From the NCBI GenBank assembly GCA_963665265.2, contig CAXXHQ010000001.1:310001-374000 (forward strand): a stretch of DNA of 64,000 nucleotides, in the 5' to 3' direction. How positions within the stretch are numbered: position 1 is the stretch's first letter; each line of letters begins with the position of its first letter. The DNA comes from CAXXHQ01 sp963665265. Lineage in GTDB: Bacteria > Planctomycetota > Planctomycetia > Pirellulales > Thermoguttaceae. The position numbers and the translations under genes are program-made. Positions 43,163-58,100 of this stretch are shown here, piece by piece. The notes beneath the pieces were generated by a model. It worked only from the letters and a program-made list of their open reading frames with translations. It ran no database searches and had not been told where the DNA came from.

Positions 43163-46100
43163 ATGTTGTCGTTCTTTCGTATGCGCGGAAACAATCAGGA
43201 TTCGAAGAAATCATCTAAGAGGGCGGACCGACGCCGTTTAGACGGACTTTTTTCACGTAATCTCCGCATTGAGTCGCTGGAAGAAAGACAACTATTGAGC
43301 ATTTCGCCGACTATCGGCTCGCTTGCCGTTTCCCCAACGACCGTTTCTCGTTCGGCGGAAATCACTCTTGCCGCCTCGAATGTCCTGGCAGGCGCCGGGC
43401 ACACGATCGCCAAAGTCGATTTTTATCGAGACGTCGATGGAAATTCGCAGTTTAACGCCCAAGTCGATCAACTCCTCGGCGAAGACTTAAGTAGCGTCAA
43501 CGGCTGGAGCGTCACGGCGAGCACAACGACTTTTTCGGCAGGAACGCAAACGTACTTTGTTCAGGCGACGGACAGCGCCGGTCTCGTCAGCAACGTCCCG
43601 ACCGCATCAAATACCATTTTCCCGTACGTATCGATTAGGGGGGCGTCTTCGGTGAAGGAAGGTTCGACGTACACGCTGAACCTTACTTCGGACAATCCAG
43701 GAGCGGACCCCGTCAATTACTGGACGGTGAATTGGGGAGACGGCGCCGCGAGCGAGCAAATTTCCGGCGCCGCGACTACGGCGACGCACGTGTACGCGAA
43801 TAAAGGAAGTTACGCGATCACGGCGACGGCGACCTACGAGGACGGAACGTACGCGGTCGGCGGCTTATGCTCGTTGGACGTCGTTTACAACGGCGGCGCG
43901 GCGGTCAGCGCCGACGCTTGCACGTCGATGGCGGTTCAAGCGGACGGCAAGAGCGTGGTCATCGGTTTTGAAAACGGAAACTTCGTGTTGGTTCGTTACA
44001 ACGCGAACGGAAGTCTCGATGCGACGTTCGGCGCGAACGGCAAAGTAACGACGAACTTCGGCGGCGAGGATCGCGCTTATTCCGTGGCGATTCAAGCGGA
44101 CGGCAAGATCGTCGTCGCCGGAACTTGCGACGGCGACTTCGCTTTAGCGCGTTACAACGCGAACGGCAGTTTGGACGCGACCTTCAGCGGCGACGGCAAG
44201 GTTACCACCGATTTCGGCGGCTACGACGTCGGTTATTCCATATCTATTCAAGCGGACGGTAAGATCGTCGTCGTCGGAACTTGCAATGGCGAAGGAGCAA
44301 TCGGTTTCTATTCCTTCAGCACCAGCGGATTCATCTTAGCGCGTTACAACGCGGACGGCAGTTTAGATACGACGTTCAGCGGCGACGGCAAGGTCTCCAC
44401 GCAAATCAACGCCGGAACACCTGAATACGCCTACGCATCGCTCATTCAAGCGGACGGCAAGATCGTCGTCGGCGGCACGTCGAACGGGCACTTCGCGCTT
44501 GTGCGGTACGACGTGAACGGAAACATTGATACGACGTTCGGAAGCAACGGCGTCACGCTAACCGCGTTAGATTCGATTTACGGCAACGTGATTACGGCGT
44601 TGGCGGTTCAATCGGACGGAAAAATCGTCGCCGGCGGCGAATACGTGGGCGATAATAGCAATTACCAGTTCGGTCTAGCCAGATACAGCGCCGACGGCGT
44701 CTTGGACACGACCTTCGGCGTGAACGGCAAAGTCGTCGCCAACTACAACCTAGTTGAAAATTTGGGCTACGGCGGAATCCCGACCGGAACCTTCTCCAGC
44801 GGTTCTCCGACGGGCGACCAGGATTGGATGGGCTACGGCGGATCGTATTTCTCCGGCTTGGCGATTCAAGCGGACGATAAGATCGTGGCGGTCGGCTCGA
44901 TCAACAACGAAGATTTCACGGTCGTTCGCTATGACGCCGACGGCGCGTTGGATACGAACTTCGGCGACGACGGAATTCTCACGGCCGACGTGAACGACGG
45001 CAGCTACGACGGAGCCCGCGTCGTGAAAGTCCTCGCCGACGGAAAGATTCTCGTCGCCGGAAACTCCAACGACGGAACCCAAAACGGAATCGGCCTCGCC
45101 CGCTTCAATCCAGGCGACTTCTCGAAAAACGTCAGCGCGACGAACGTCGCTCCGTACGTATCGATTAGCGGAGCGTCTTCGGTGAAGGAAGGTTCGACGT
45201 ACACGCTGAATCTTATTGCGGAGGATCCGGGAACGAACGCCGTCAATTACTGGACGGTGAATTGGGGAGACGGCGCCGCGAGCGAGCAAATTTCCGGCGC
45301 CGCGACTACGGCGACGCACGTGTACGCGAATAAAGGAAGTTACGCGATCACGGCGACGGCGACTGACGAGGACGGAACGTACGCGGTCGGCGGCTTATGC
45401 TCGTTGGACGTCGTTTACAACGGCGGCGCGGCGGTCAGCGCCGACGCTTGCACGTCGATGGCGGTTCAAGCGGACGGCAAGAGCGTGGTCATCGGTTTTG
45501 AAAACGGAAACTTCGTGTTGGTTCGTTACAACGCGAACGGAAGTCTCGATGCGACGTTCGGCGCGAACGGCAAAGTAACGACGAACTTCGGCGGCGAGGA
45601 TCGCGCTTATTCCGTGGCGATTCAAGCGGACGGCAAGATCGTCGTCGCCGGAACTTGCGACGGCGACTTCGCTTTAGCGCGTTACAACGCGAACGGCAGT
45701 TTGGACGCGACCTTCAGCGGCGACGGCAAGGTTACCACCGATTTCGGCGGCTACGACGTCGGTTATTCCATATCTATTCAAGCGGACGGTAAGATCGTCG
45801 TCGTCGGAACTTGCAATGGCGAAGGAGCAATCGGTTTCTATTCCTTCAGCACCAGCGGATTCATCTTAGCGCGTTACAACGCGGACGGCAGTTTAGATAC
45901 GACGTTCAGCGGCGACGGCAAGGTCTCCACGCAAATCAACGCCGGAACACCTGAATACGCCTACGCATCGCTCATTCAAGCGGACGGCAAGATCGTCGTC
46001 GGCGGCACGTCGAACGGGCACTTCGCGCTTGTGCGGTACGACGTGAACGGAAACATTGATACGACGTTCGGAAGCAACGGCGTCACGCTAACCGCGTTAG

Positions 46101-49100
46101 ATTCGATTTACGGCAACGTGATTACGGCGTTGGCGGTTCAATCGGACGGAAAAATCGTCGCCGGCGGCGAATACGTGGGCGATAATAGCAATTACCAGTT
46201 CGGTCTAGCCAGATACAGCGCCGACGGCGTCTTGGACACGACCTTCGGCGTGAACGGCAAAGTCGTCGCCAACTACAACCTAGTTGAAAATTTGGGCTAC
46301 GGCGGAATCCCGACCGGAACCTTCTCCAGCGGTTCTCCGACGGGCGACCAGGATTGGATGGGCTACGGCGGATCGTATTTCTCCGGCTTGGCGATTCAAG
46401 CGGACGATAAGATCGTGGCGGTCGGCTCGATCAACAACGAAGATTTCACGGTCGTTCGCTATGACGCCGACGGCGCGTTGGATACGAACTTCGGCGACGA
46501 CGGAATTCTCACGGCCGACGTGAACGACGGCAGCTACGACGGAGCCCGCGTCGTGAAAGTCCTCGCCGACGGAAAGATTCTCGTCGCCGGAAACTCCAAC
46601 GACGGAACCCAAAACGGAATCGGCCTCGCCCGCTTCAATCCAGGCGACTTCTCGAAAAACGTCAGCGCGACGAACGTCGCTCCGTACGTATCGATTAGCG
46701 GAGCGTCTTCGGTGAAGGAAGGTTCGACGTACACGCTGAATCTTATTGCGGAGGATCCGGGAACGAACGCCGTCAATTACTGGACGGTGAATTGGGGAGA
46801 CGGCGCCGCGAGCGAGCAAATTTCCGGCGCCGCGACTACGGCGACGCACGTGTACGCGAATAAAGGAAGTTACGCGATCACGGCGACGGCGACTGACGAG
46901 GACGGAACGTACGCGGTCGGCGGCTTATGCTCGTTGGACGTCGTTTACAACGGCGGCGCGGCGGTCAGCGCCGACGCTTGCACGTCGATGGCGGTTCAAG
47001 CGGACGGCAAGAGCGTGGTCATCGGTTTTGAAAACGGAAACTTCGTGTTGGTTCGTTACAACGCGAACGGAAGTCTCGATGCGACGTTCGGCGCGAACGG
47101 CAAAGTAACGACGAACTTCGGCGGCGAGGATCGCGCTTATTCCGTGGCGATTCAAGCGGACGGCAAGATCGTCGTCGCCGGAACTTGCGACGGCGACTTC
47201 GCTTTAGCGCGTTACAACGCGAACGGCAGTTTGGACGCGACCTTCAGCGGCGACGGCAAGGTTACCACCGATTTCGGCGGCTACGACGTCGGTTATTCCA
47301 TATCTATTCAAGCGGACGGTAAGATCGTCGTCGTCGGAACTTGCAATGGCGAAGGAGCAATCGGTTTCTATTCCTTCAGCACCAGCGGATTCATCTTAGC
47401 GCGTTACAACGCGGACGGCAGTTTAGATACGACGTTCAGCGGCGACGGCAAGGTCTCCACGCAAATCAACGCCGGAACACCTGAATACGCCTACGCATCG
47501 CTCATTCAAGCGGACGGCAAGATCGTCGTCGGCGGCACGTCGAACGGGCACTTCGCGCTTGTGCGGTACGACGTGAACGGAAACATTGATACGACGTTCG
47601 GAAGCAACGGCGTCACGCTAACCGCGTTAGATTCGATTTACGGCAACGTGATTACGGCGTTGGCGGTTCAATCGGACGGAAAAATCGTCGCCGGCGGCGA
47701 ATACGTGGGCGATAATAGCAATTACCAGTTCGGTCTAGCCAGATACAGCGCCGACGGCGTCTTGGACACGACCTTCGGCGTGAACGGCAAAGTCGTCGCC
47801 AACTACAACCTAGTTGAAAATTTGGGCTACGGCGGAATCCCGACCGGAACCTTCTCCAGCGGTTCTCCGACGGGCGACCAGGATTGGATGGGCTACGGCG
47901 GATCGTATTTCTCCGGCTTGGCGATTCAAGCGGACGATAAGATCGTGGCGGTCGGCTCGATCAACAACGAAGATTTCACGGTCGTTCGCTATGACGCCGA
48001 CGGCGCGTTGGATACGAACTTCGGCGACGACGGAATTCTCACGGCCGACGTGAACGACGGCAGCTACGACGGAGCCCGCGTCGTGAAAGTCCTCGCCGAC
48101 GGAAAGATTCTCGTCGCCGGAAACTCCAACGACGGAACCCAAAACGGAATCGGCCTCGCCCGCTTCAATCCAGGCGACTTCTCGAAAAACGTCAGCGTTG
48201 AAGCTTCAATATCTACAATTCAAGCCCAGGCGTTTTCATATTCTTCGGAAAGCAATCTCTATTCTCTGAATTACTCCGTAACCGGTAGCGTTAGTGCGTC
48301 GATCGTCGTCAACGTCTATCGCTCGGCGAACGGCGCTTCAACCGGCGAAATTCTTGATAGCTACGTCATTAGCGCTTCCAGCTTGCTCAGCGTGGGAAGC
48401 CATTCCGTCACATTCGCGCCAGCCGCCAACATCGACGCCGTCGACGGCGCTCTTATCGCTACGATCAGCAACGGCCAAACGAACTCTCAGGCTACGACGA
48501 ACGTCGTCGCACAGCCGACGAGCCTAGCGGTGACGGCTACTTCAACCTCCGTAATCCATCTTGCCTGGACCGACAACTCCTACGGCGAATCGGGCTTTGA
48601 AATTCAGCGCAGTCTTAACGGCGTTGACTGGACGCCGCTGATATCTCGTCCTGCTAATACGTTATCTTATGACGATCAGAACTTAACCGAGGGAACGAAG
48701 TATTATTATCGCGTTCGGGCAACTAGCGCGACGGAGAACTCCGCGTACTGCGCTTCCAGATTTGCGACGACGTACTTAAACGCTCCGACCGACTTATCCG
48801 TTTCCTCAATTTCCGTTAACCAAGTCAGCCTACAGTGGAATTACAACTCCACGCAAAGTACTTCTTACGTCATCGAACAACTCGCCTCGAACGGAGACTG
48901 GTTTGCAATAGGGACGTCAACTTCTTCGTCGGCAACGATTTCGCCTAATTCGCCTTTTGATCTAACTAAGACAAATAAATTCCGCGTGTATGCCGTCGTC
49001 GGCGACTTGACTTCGCCTCCGTCGAACGTCGCAACTGTAAAAGCGGCTCTCTGCATCCGCCATTGGACAGGCTCAGCCGGTTCCAACTTGTGGTCGGTCG

Positions 49101-52100
49101 CAGAAAATTGGAGCAACGGAGTCCCTCAAGCAGGCGATGTTATTGAATTTGATAACGCTTGCGTCACGTACAACGATCTCTCTGCCGGAACGGTTTTCGA
49201 TTCGATAAAGATCACCGCAAACAACGTGAAATTGGAAGGCAACGAAATAACGTTGAATAGCGGAATCTCCTTGTCGGCGGAAAACGCTCAAAGCGAGATT
49301 TCGTTAAACGTCACGATAGCGAACTCTGCGGCCTTCGAAGCGGCTAAGAACTCCGGCTTGCTTATGTCCGGCGGGATCGTCGCGAACGCCAGTTCGCTTA
49401 CGAAATCGGGGGACGGCTTACTTACGCTCGCCAATGGCCTGTCCGGCCATACTGTGCAAATCGACGCAGGAACGTTGAAGATCGGAGCGGCTTCCGTTCT
49501 TACGTCTCTTTCGCTTTCCAACGGCGGAATTTTGGACCTAAACGGTTTCCAGTTAGTAGTTTCAAAGATAACCGCTTCTTCAGGAAGCGTCATCGAAAAC
49601 TCCGACTCGGACGTCGCTTCAATTGAAGTTTATGTTAATCAAAACACGACGAATGTTTTTGCCGGATCAATCAAAGTCGGCCAAGGCTACGGAGAAGTCG
49701 CGCTAACGAAGAGCGGCGGCGGAACGCTCGTTCTGTCGGGCAAGAATGAATCAGCCGTCGCCACTACGGTCGCGGGAGGCACGCTGCAGGTCGGAAACGA
49801 GTTCGGCAACGGATCGATCGTCGGAAATATCGTCAACAACGCGACGTTGAAGTTTCAAACAACGCTATCTCAAACCTATGACGGCGTAATTAGCGGCTCC
49901 GGCTCATTGATCAAGAGTGGCACAGGGACTTTGATCCTAACCGCCGTCCATTCGTTCACAGGAGAGACTACGATCAGTCAGGGAACGCTGCAAATCGGCG
50001 ACGGGCTAACGACTGGAAGCGTCTTAGGAGCAATTGTCAACAATGGAGTGTTAACTTTGTTTCCGGCGGGGGACATTTCGTTCGCGAATGCCGTCTCCGG
50101 CACGGGAAGCTTGAAGTATTTGGGGACGGGAACCATTACTTTCAATTCGGCGAATACCTATACCTATACGGGATACACCGAAATCAGTTCAGGTTCGATG
50201 AATTTAGTGGGGACGATTTCAAATCCTTCAAATACGAGCGCGACGGGCGATGTGCTCGTGCGAAATGCGGAGCTCGTCGGCAACGGCTCTACTTCACACG
50301 GCGTGACCATCGACCGCGGCGGCGTTTTGAACCCTATTGAAAACGGTTCTCCGACGACCATAAGCGTCGGCGACCTTGTGTTAAACGCTGGCGCCGTTTT
50401 AAAAACTACCGTTAACCGCACTGGCGCTCCTTACGGACCTTTCGGGCAAGTCGTCGTGACTGGGCGTGTGACGATCTACGACGCCGAACTCACGCTTCTT
50501 GGCGACGACGGAGACGGCAGCCAATTGGCCATCGTCATCATTCAAAATGACGGAACTGATTCAGTTCAGGGAAGGTTCGGCCAGAAAATCAGAACGGCTT
50601 CAGGCGAGGAAACGACACAAGAAATCGCCGAAGGCTCGGCCGTCAATGTGAACTACGTCATTTCCTATTGTTACAATGCCGAAACCGGCAAATTTTTCTC
50701 CGGCAATGACGTCGCATTAATTAAAAAGGACGATTATTACGCCGCACTGACGTTTACGACTCCCGCCTCGGTTTCCTATTACGGAGGCGTTACCGCGTAT
50801 CTTTCCGTGGGGGCGAGTTCTCGCCTTGACGCCTCGGATTTGATTTACACATGGGAAGTAGTTTCAAAGCCGGCGGGCGCCGCTGATCCCCAGTTCTCCG
50901 TTAACGCCTCTTCGAGCTCCTATAATTCGACGGTGAGCCTTTTCGCGGCCGGCGAATATAAGTTTAGAGTTTCCGTCACCAGCTCGACGGAGTTTTGCTT
51001 GCAAAGCGAAGAAGTGACTTTAAACGTTGAACAGGTCGCATCGAGCATTTCGGTCGATCCCCAACTGACGATCGTCCCGTCCGGGGGAACGCAACAGTTT
51101 TCCGCGATCGCTTATGATCAGTTCGGCGACGAGCTTGCCGTTCAACCTACGTTTACCTGGTCCGCAAACGAGGGAACTGTCACCCAAGACGGACTCTGGA
51201 CAGCTCCGTCGAGAGAGTCCAATTCAAGCGGAATTCAAGTGACCGCCACTTGCTACGATGAAAACGGGTCTCGGCAGTGCGACGGCGCCGGAACCGTATA
51301 TGTGACGAATTCTCGCCCGGAGATCGACCAAGCCGCAAAAGCGGAAATTAGCGCGGACGGGCGTTCGGCAACGCTTTCCGTGCTAGGTAAAGACGACGCC
51401 GGAGAAGGCTTGTTAACTTACTCATGGACAGCGGTCGCTCTTACCCCAGGCGCATCAACTCCCAGTTTTAGTAATTATAATGATAACTTGAATAAGAGCA
51501 TCACGGCATCGTTTTCCTCCATCGGCACATATCGCTTCATCGTGACGATTAAAGATGCCGGCGGGCTTGCCACGATGACGGACGTCGTCGTGACCGTCTC
51601 GCAAGTACTATCCGGTATTCAAATTCAAACAATTTCAGGCCATCTTGTCCCCGGCGAGTCTTACCAGCTAAGCGCCGTCGGCCTCGACCAATTCAATAAC
51701 AAGATGGACGTCGTTCCGGCATGCCAGTGGTCATCCGAAACGTCAGATTATTTTACGCTCAGCGCCGACGGGGTAGTGACCGTCGCGGATAAAGCTTTAG
51801 ACTATCCCAAGCCCTTTACGTTCACCGCTGTAACGAATAGCGGTTTAACCGACTCGGCGAACTTTGAAATCGGCGATGACGATCCGACGGTTTCCATATC
51901 CGCCGTCGCGACAATGAACGACGGCAACATGTCGGCCAAGCTTTCCGTGCTTGGGGACGACGACTCCGGAGAATCGAATCTAACGTATCACTGGTGCTAT
52001 TTGAGCAAACCGTACGGCGTCGACGCCAATCCGTCGTTCGAAGTTAACGATACAAATAGCGCAAAAAACACCGTCGTTCACTTTTTCGGAGTTGGCGAAT

Positions 52101-55100
52101 ATTTGCTCCGAGCGATAATTACGGATAAATACGGATATTACATTACTAGTGATGTCACAGTGAACGTTGAGCAAACGTTCACGACGATTACGTTTAGTAA
52201 CGCACCAAATAGCGTCGCCGCGAACGGTTCCGTTTCGCTTGCTCTCCTTTACGCCGATCAATTTGGCAATACAATGACCGCCTCCGATTTATCGGACTCC
52301 GCCGTGACTTGGCGCGCCACCGCCGGCTCCATTAGCGCCGACGGCACGTATTACGCGCCGAACGCGTCGATGCCGGTTACTATCACCGCCGAAAAGGACG
52401 GCGTAAGCGTTAGCAAATCGATAAACGTCGTCGTTGCGTCTCCGACGACTTCGGCGAGAACCGGCGATTCTTGGATGGAATCGTATTGGGAAGCGATGCT
52501 CGGCTCCTCCGGAACGAGCGGAACGGGGCTCCAGCACTATCGGCAGATCACCGGGCAATCGGTCGTCACCGTTAACGGCGGTAGTTATTCCGTCACTCCG
52601 AATTCCGTCGCCGCGCCGGGAGCGTTCGTTCTAACGACGAAGGGGAATTACTCCTCGAACACCGGAACCGTCACGACGACTCTTGACTACGTTTGCACCG
52701 TCGGCGACTCCAGTTATTCCGTGCGTGAAACAGACGCATCCAGTTTAACGATAACCGCTACTTTAAACGCGGACAATTCGTGGACCTACCTCGAAACGTA
52801 CACGTTGACCTACGGCATCGCTATGCTTTCCGGAACGTCGCTTCCTCACGCTGCTGGGAGCTACACTTATACGTTCAGCGCCTACGGATCCGCTTCGACC
52901 TCTTACTACACTTGCACGGTCGTCGCTTCGATGGAAGCCGCAGGCTCATACGTCGTCGACGGCGTAACTGGCGACTGGACGCAGACGGTTAGCAACTCGG
53001 ACACGATATCCTATACGTCCGCCGGGGTCAGCCGCTCCGGTTCGGGAAGCACGACCGCCAATAGCGTCCTCGGCGGCGAGACTTATAGTCCTTCCAACTC
53101 ATACCAGTATGCGATTTATTACGCACTCTCGTCCGGAACGTGGACCGCTTCCGGATCCGCGTCAAACGTAAAGGCTCTTTCACAAACTTCAAACTCGACT
53201 GGCGATGATACGACGGACGGCATTACCCAGAGTTGGACTAAATTCGACGCAAGCTCCTATCGGTATCAATCGAATTACTCCTACGCGGGAACGGCGACTA
53301 CCGGCGCATGGACGATGACTTCCGGCGGCGGCAGCTCCTCGGGAAGCGGTAGCGGGTCTTCCGAGTATTTCGGAGGCGGCAGCTATAGCTACTCGGCAAG
53401 CGGCGGAACGATCAGCGGCGGCTATTCCAAAAGCGGAAATAACGCGTCAGTCTATTCTTACCAAGCTACCGCAACTTGGAGCAGCGCCTCAGGCTGGTCG
53501 CAATCCGGATCGAAAACGGTCGCAAATTCCGGGGAACAATATTATAGCTATTCAGGAGCCGGTATGTACGCCGACTCCTCGACCGATGACGACCAGTCCT
53601 ATAGCGTATCGGGAGTGCAGTCGGAAAACGGCTCAGATCACGAAATATATAGCGAAACTGATTCCTACGCTCTTGCTTCGGATGGAACCTGGGCGTTCGT
53701 TAACTCCGTTAGCTGGACCGCCGGCAACGGATACGGCTATTCAGCGTATTCAGGAGCAGGCCAATACGCCTATAGCGATAGCTCCCAATCCATGTCAGGA
53801 ACTTTTTCGGAAAATGGATACGATCGAAGAGTTTATAACTATGACGGCAGAACTTCTTCCGCCGTTGAAACTATAAGCGGAGAGGATTCTTATTCGTACT
53901 CCGGTTCAGGATCTTACACGTCGCTAAAAGTTTCTCTCCTCGATGAACATGACGTGATTCAAAGCTTCAGCGGTGCGTTAAGCGAAAGCGGCAGCACTTG
54001 GGAAAGTTTCAACGAAAACAATTACTATTCGCAGTCTAACGGGAACTGGATTCTTCAGAGCGGAGTCGGAGTCTCTTCCGGAAGCGGCAGCTCGCATTCC
54101 TCCTACTCCGGATCAGGGTCGTATGTCCACTACGATTACGCATTCTATAATTCGACGGACAATGATTACGACGTAATGCGAGGGGATTTCGCGGAATCCG
54201 GCAGCGAGGACTCCTCTTACAATTATAATCTGAATGGAACGGCCGCCGGCGGGGTTTGGTCGTACTCGGGATCGCAAACTAATACGAGCGGAGGGCAGGC
54301 GCTCTTCTCCGCGCACGCGAGCGGAAAGGTCGACTCGTCTTGGAATAATTATTCCGCGACCGGAACGCGTAGCGAAGATTGTAACGCCGATGGTTCCTAT
54401 AGTTACTCGTTATATTATAAAGCGAACGCGGCGAACGGCGATTGGGAGTCGTCGGGCGGAACAGGCTTCTCCGCGGGAGGCGGTTACCGCTACCAAACTC
54501 TTTCCGCCAGCGGAGACTATTCCGCCTCCGGAAATTACTACAACTCCAAGATCGCCGGAAAATTCTCGTTCGGCAGCGGAAGCGGATATTCCTATTCTTA
54601 CGATACGGACTCGTCGTATAGCGACGGCGAGTGGACGACCAGCGGCAGCGGAACAGAGAGCCTTTACGGCTCCTCTCGCTCCGACTACTCCGGAAGCGGC
54701 AGCTATACCCGGTCTAACTGGCGCGGAGACGGCACGACTACCGGAACGCTTGCGGAGTCCGGGCATGCCGGCGAAACGTACTCCTATGTGAAAAACTATG
54801 ACATTGAGTCTGACGGATCGTGGCGAGAAACGAACGGCACGGGCGGTTCGAGCGGCTCCGGATTCACGTATTCCCAATACAGCGGCGAAGGGGATTATTC
54901 GTCGACCGTCTACGGATCCTCGTGTGAGGGAGCGGTAACCGAAAACGGCTGGGAAGGCTCTTCTTACTCCTTCAAAACCGAAGCGAAGTTCAATAACGGG
55001 TATTGGAAGGAAAGCGGAAGCAAAACGGCCTCCGGAAGCGGACATAGTTGGAGAGATTTTGACGGAACCGGCGCCTTTTCAAATAGCCAATTGGGAAGCG

Positions 55101-58100
55101 GATTCGACTTAAACGGGACAGTGGATGAAAACGGTTGGGATGAAACGAATTTTATCTCCAAAAAAGAATACGCCTTGGATTTGAACGGAGATTGGCAAGC
55201 GGCGTCCGGATCGGCGACGGCGTCCGGATCCGGCTTGATGCACGCTTCATACTCGGCCAGCGGGGCGTTTAGTTCGATGTCCGTTTACTACGGCGAAGCT
55301 CAAGGAAATGCTTCGGCGAGCGGTTTCGACGATTCGTCGTACAACTACTCGGAAAATTATTCCCTTAATATTACGACCGACACTTGGTGTGGTGCGTCCG
55401 GATCAGGCGGCACGAGCGGAAGCGGCGAAACCCACTGGTCCTACGTCGGTTCAGGCTCGATGACGGTCAATAGATACGATATTCCCGTCAACGGATATCA
55501 AAACTATTACTGGAACGGTTTGAGCGTTCCCAGCAATTTTACGGCGTCAGGCAAAGATGATTCGTCGTATGAGTATGAAACGACGGCGACCTGTTACCGC
55601 GGCAATTGGTCGCAATCCGGCAGTCGGGCGGCGACCGCTTCCGGATCATCTTCCGGTTCGTACTCCGGTACGAAGTCTTATACCGTGGCGGGATGGAGCG
55701 GCATTACGGGAACGATGTCGGCCTCCGGCGACTCGAGCGACTCATATTACTACACCGTCGGATCTAAACTCCGAGCGAACGGCGAGTGGAAGGATTTGAC
55801 CGGCAGCGGTTCCGCCTCCGGAACGGGAAATGACCATTGGTCCTATGCGGAAAGCGGAAATTATAGTTGGTCCACGTCTCCGTATTATTATTACGGCTAT
55901 TACGCGGGTAATTCTTATACCGTTTCCGGATCGGCGAGCGCGAGCGGGCACGGCGATGCTCACCGCGAATATTCGACTTCCAGCAATCTCAAAGTCGTGG
56001 ATTATTGGTCGCACTGGATTACGTCGGGATCGGCCACGACGACCGAAGAGGGCGGAATGAATTATTCCTATTCCGGCTCCGGCAGCGGAGCGTGGTCGTC
56101 GCACGACGAGGACAGCGGCGACCACTACGAGTGGTCAAGAGACGATGCTGCCGATTCCGCGTACAGCGAAAAAGGAAGCGGCGACTTTACCTATTATCAA
56201 CGCACCGTTTGGACGAACAAAAATGATAATTGGTCGGTGCAATCTCAAGTTCTTTCCTCAAGCGGATCCACGCACGCCTCCACGCATTTTAGCGCTCATG
56301 CGTCCGGCTCCAACTACTCCTACACGGAAGGCTACTACGGCGAAAGCGAATACAACTCGGACTACCGCATGTCCGCCTCCTCCGATTTGTACTACGACGG
56401 CAGCTTCAGCGAACACGTCACGCGTTCGCGAAATTCCAAAGGGCAGTTAGTGACCTCCGGAACGTCGCAAGAGTCCAGGCATTATTCCGGCTCCAGCGAT
56501 TACGATTGGGCGGATAATAACTTCGGTAACTCCGACTCTTACTACTGGTACGATTCCGTCGAGTCGAATAATCATTCTAAGTTTCATGAAAACAGCGACT
56601 ACGACTGCATCGATACGTTCGTGACCACCTACGATTCCGACGGCAACGCCGTCTATTCCAGCACGTACGACGATTATTACCACTGGGGATACTCTTCCAG
56701 CAGCTGGGGAAGCGCCACTTACACGTACTCGAACGGGGAGAAGGATCACACTTCGTACTCCAATAGTTACGGTGATTCCTGGACCAGCGACGGCGGTTAC
56801 GGGTGGTATTGGTGGGGCGGGTATTACTACGGCTACTACAGCTACTACGGACGCCCCAGCGGCTCGAACCCGTACGGCGCCGACGTTTTGACGACGTGCC
56901 CCAACGGTCTTCAGAACCCGGCGGAAACGAACGGTTCGTTGCACAACGGCTATTTCGGCGGGCTGGGCTTCAGTTCGGCGACCGGCGTGAAGAGTATCGT
57001 TGCATCCGAAGCGGGAAAAGCTTTGCCGCTTATCCCCCATGGAACGGGTTATTATTACTATAACTTCACGGCTTGCGCGCCGTGGCTCGCCTCCTACTCG
57101 GTGACGACTTCGTCCTTCGCCTGGCTTGCGCCCACTACGGCCGCGAACATGACGGTGAACGGCGGATATGTCCCCTGGATGGCTCGCTTCGACATCTCGA
57201 CGCCTCGAGCGAACAAAGTTCCTAATCTCAATAATTCCGTCTTAAAGGGGAATTCGGATTCCGCCGCGACTGCCGCGACCGCCGCGGCGAAAAGCGCGGC
57301 TCCCGGTTCGTCCTACTCTTTCGGAAACGGGATTCTCGCCTCCTTTGACGACGCCGGAAATCTTATCGGTTTAACCGACCCGACCGCGAACGAAACGACT
57401 TGGAACTATGACGATTCAAACCGCGTGACGAGCGTGAGCGACGAGCTCGGAAACTCTAAGCTCTACGTTTACGACGACTCGGACAACCTTGTGCGTTATA
57501 CCGACGCGAACGGCCGAGTTACGACCTACGCCTTCGACGCCGCCGGACGCGTCGTTTCGGAAGTATGGTACGAAAATGCGACGGACGCCGACGCCGAACT
57601 AAATGCGATCAATTCGTTTAGTTACGTGTACGATTCGCAGGGACGCGTTCTTTCGGAGTCGGATAACTATTCCTCGATCGCCTACGTGTACGATCCGCAG
57701 GGGCGTAAAATCTCCGTCACGCAATCGAGCGAAGGCGATCCGACCGTCGTTTTCACGTATACCTACGACGACGATAACGAAAATCCGACGAGCGTCGCCG
57801 CGATGATCGACGGCGTCATGGATTACGTTAATTACTACGCGTACGATTCGAACGGAAAATTGACGCAAATCATCCAGGATTGCGGCGACGAAAGTAATTC
57901 CATCGCGAACAAAGAGGTTAATATCTCCTACGATTCCGCCGGAAACGTCGTTTCGATCGACCGGTATGAACTCGGCTCCTACGTGGCGTCGAGCTACTAT
58001 ACCTACGACTCGCTCGGCCGACTGACCGGCCTGACGCACCGCCAAGGCGATACGGTTCTCGCCTACTACGCGTGGACCTACGCTTCCGACGACGCGACTG

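Noticed and set aside
44750..48142. Identical minus-strand ORFs repeated every 1,530 bases
   Set aside because: Shadows of the tandem units in the giant gene.
43621..48197. CRISPR array
   Set aside because: Units are 1.5 kb, coding and in frame; no short repeat-spacer pattern.
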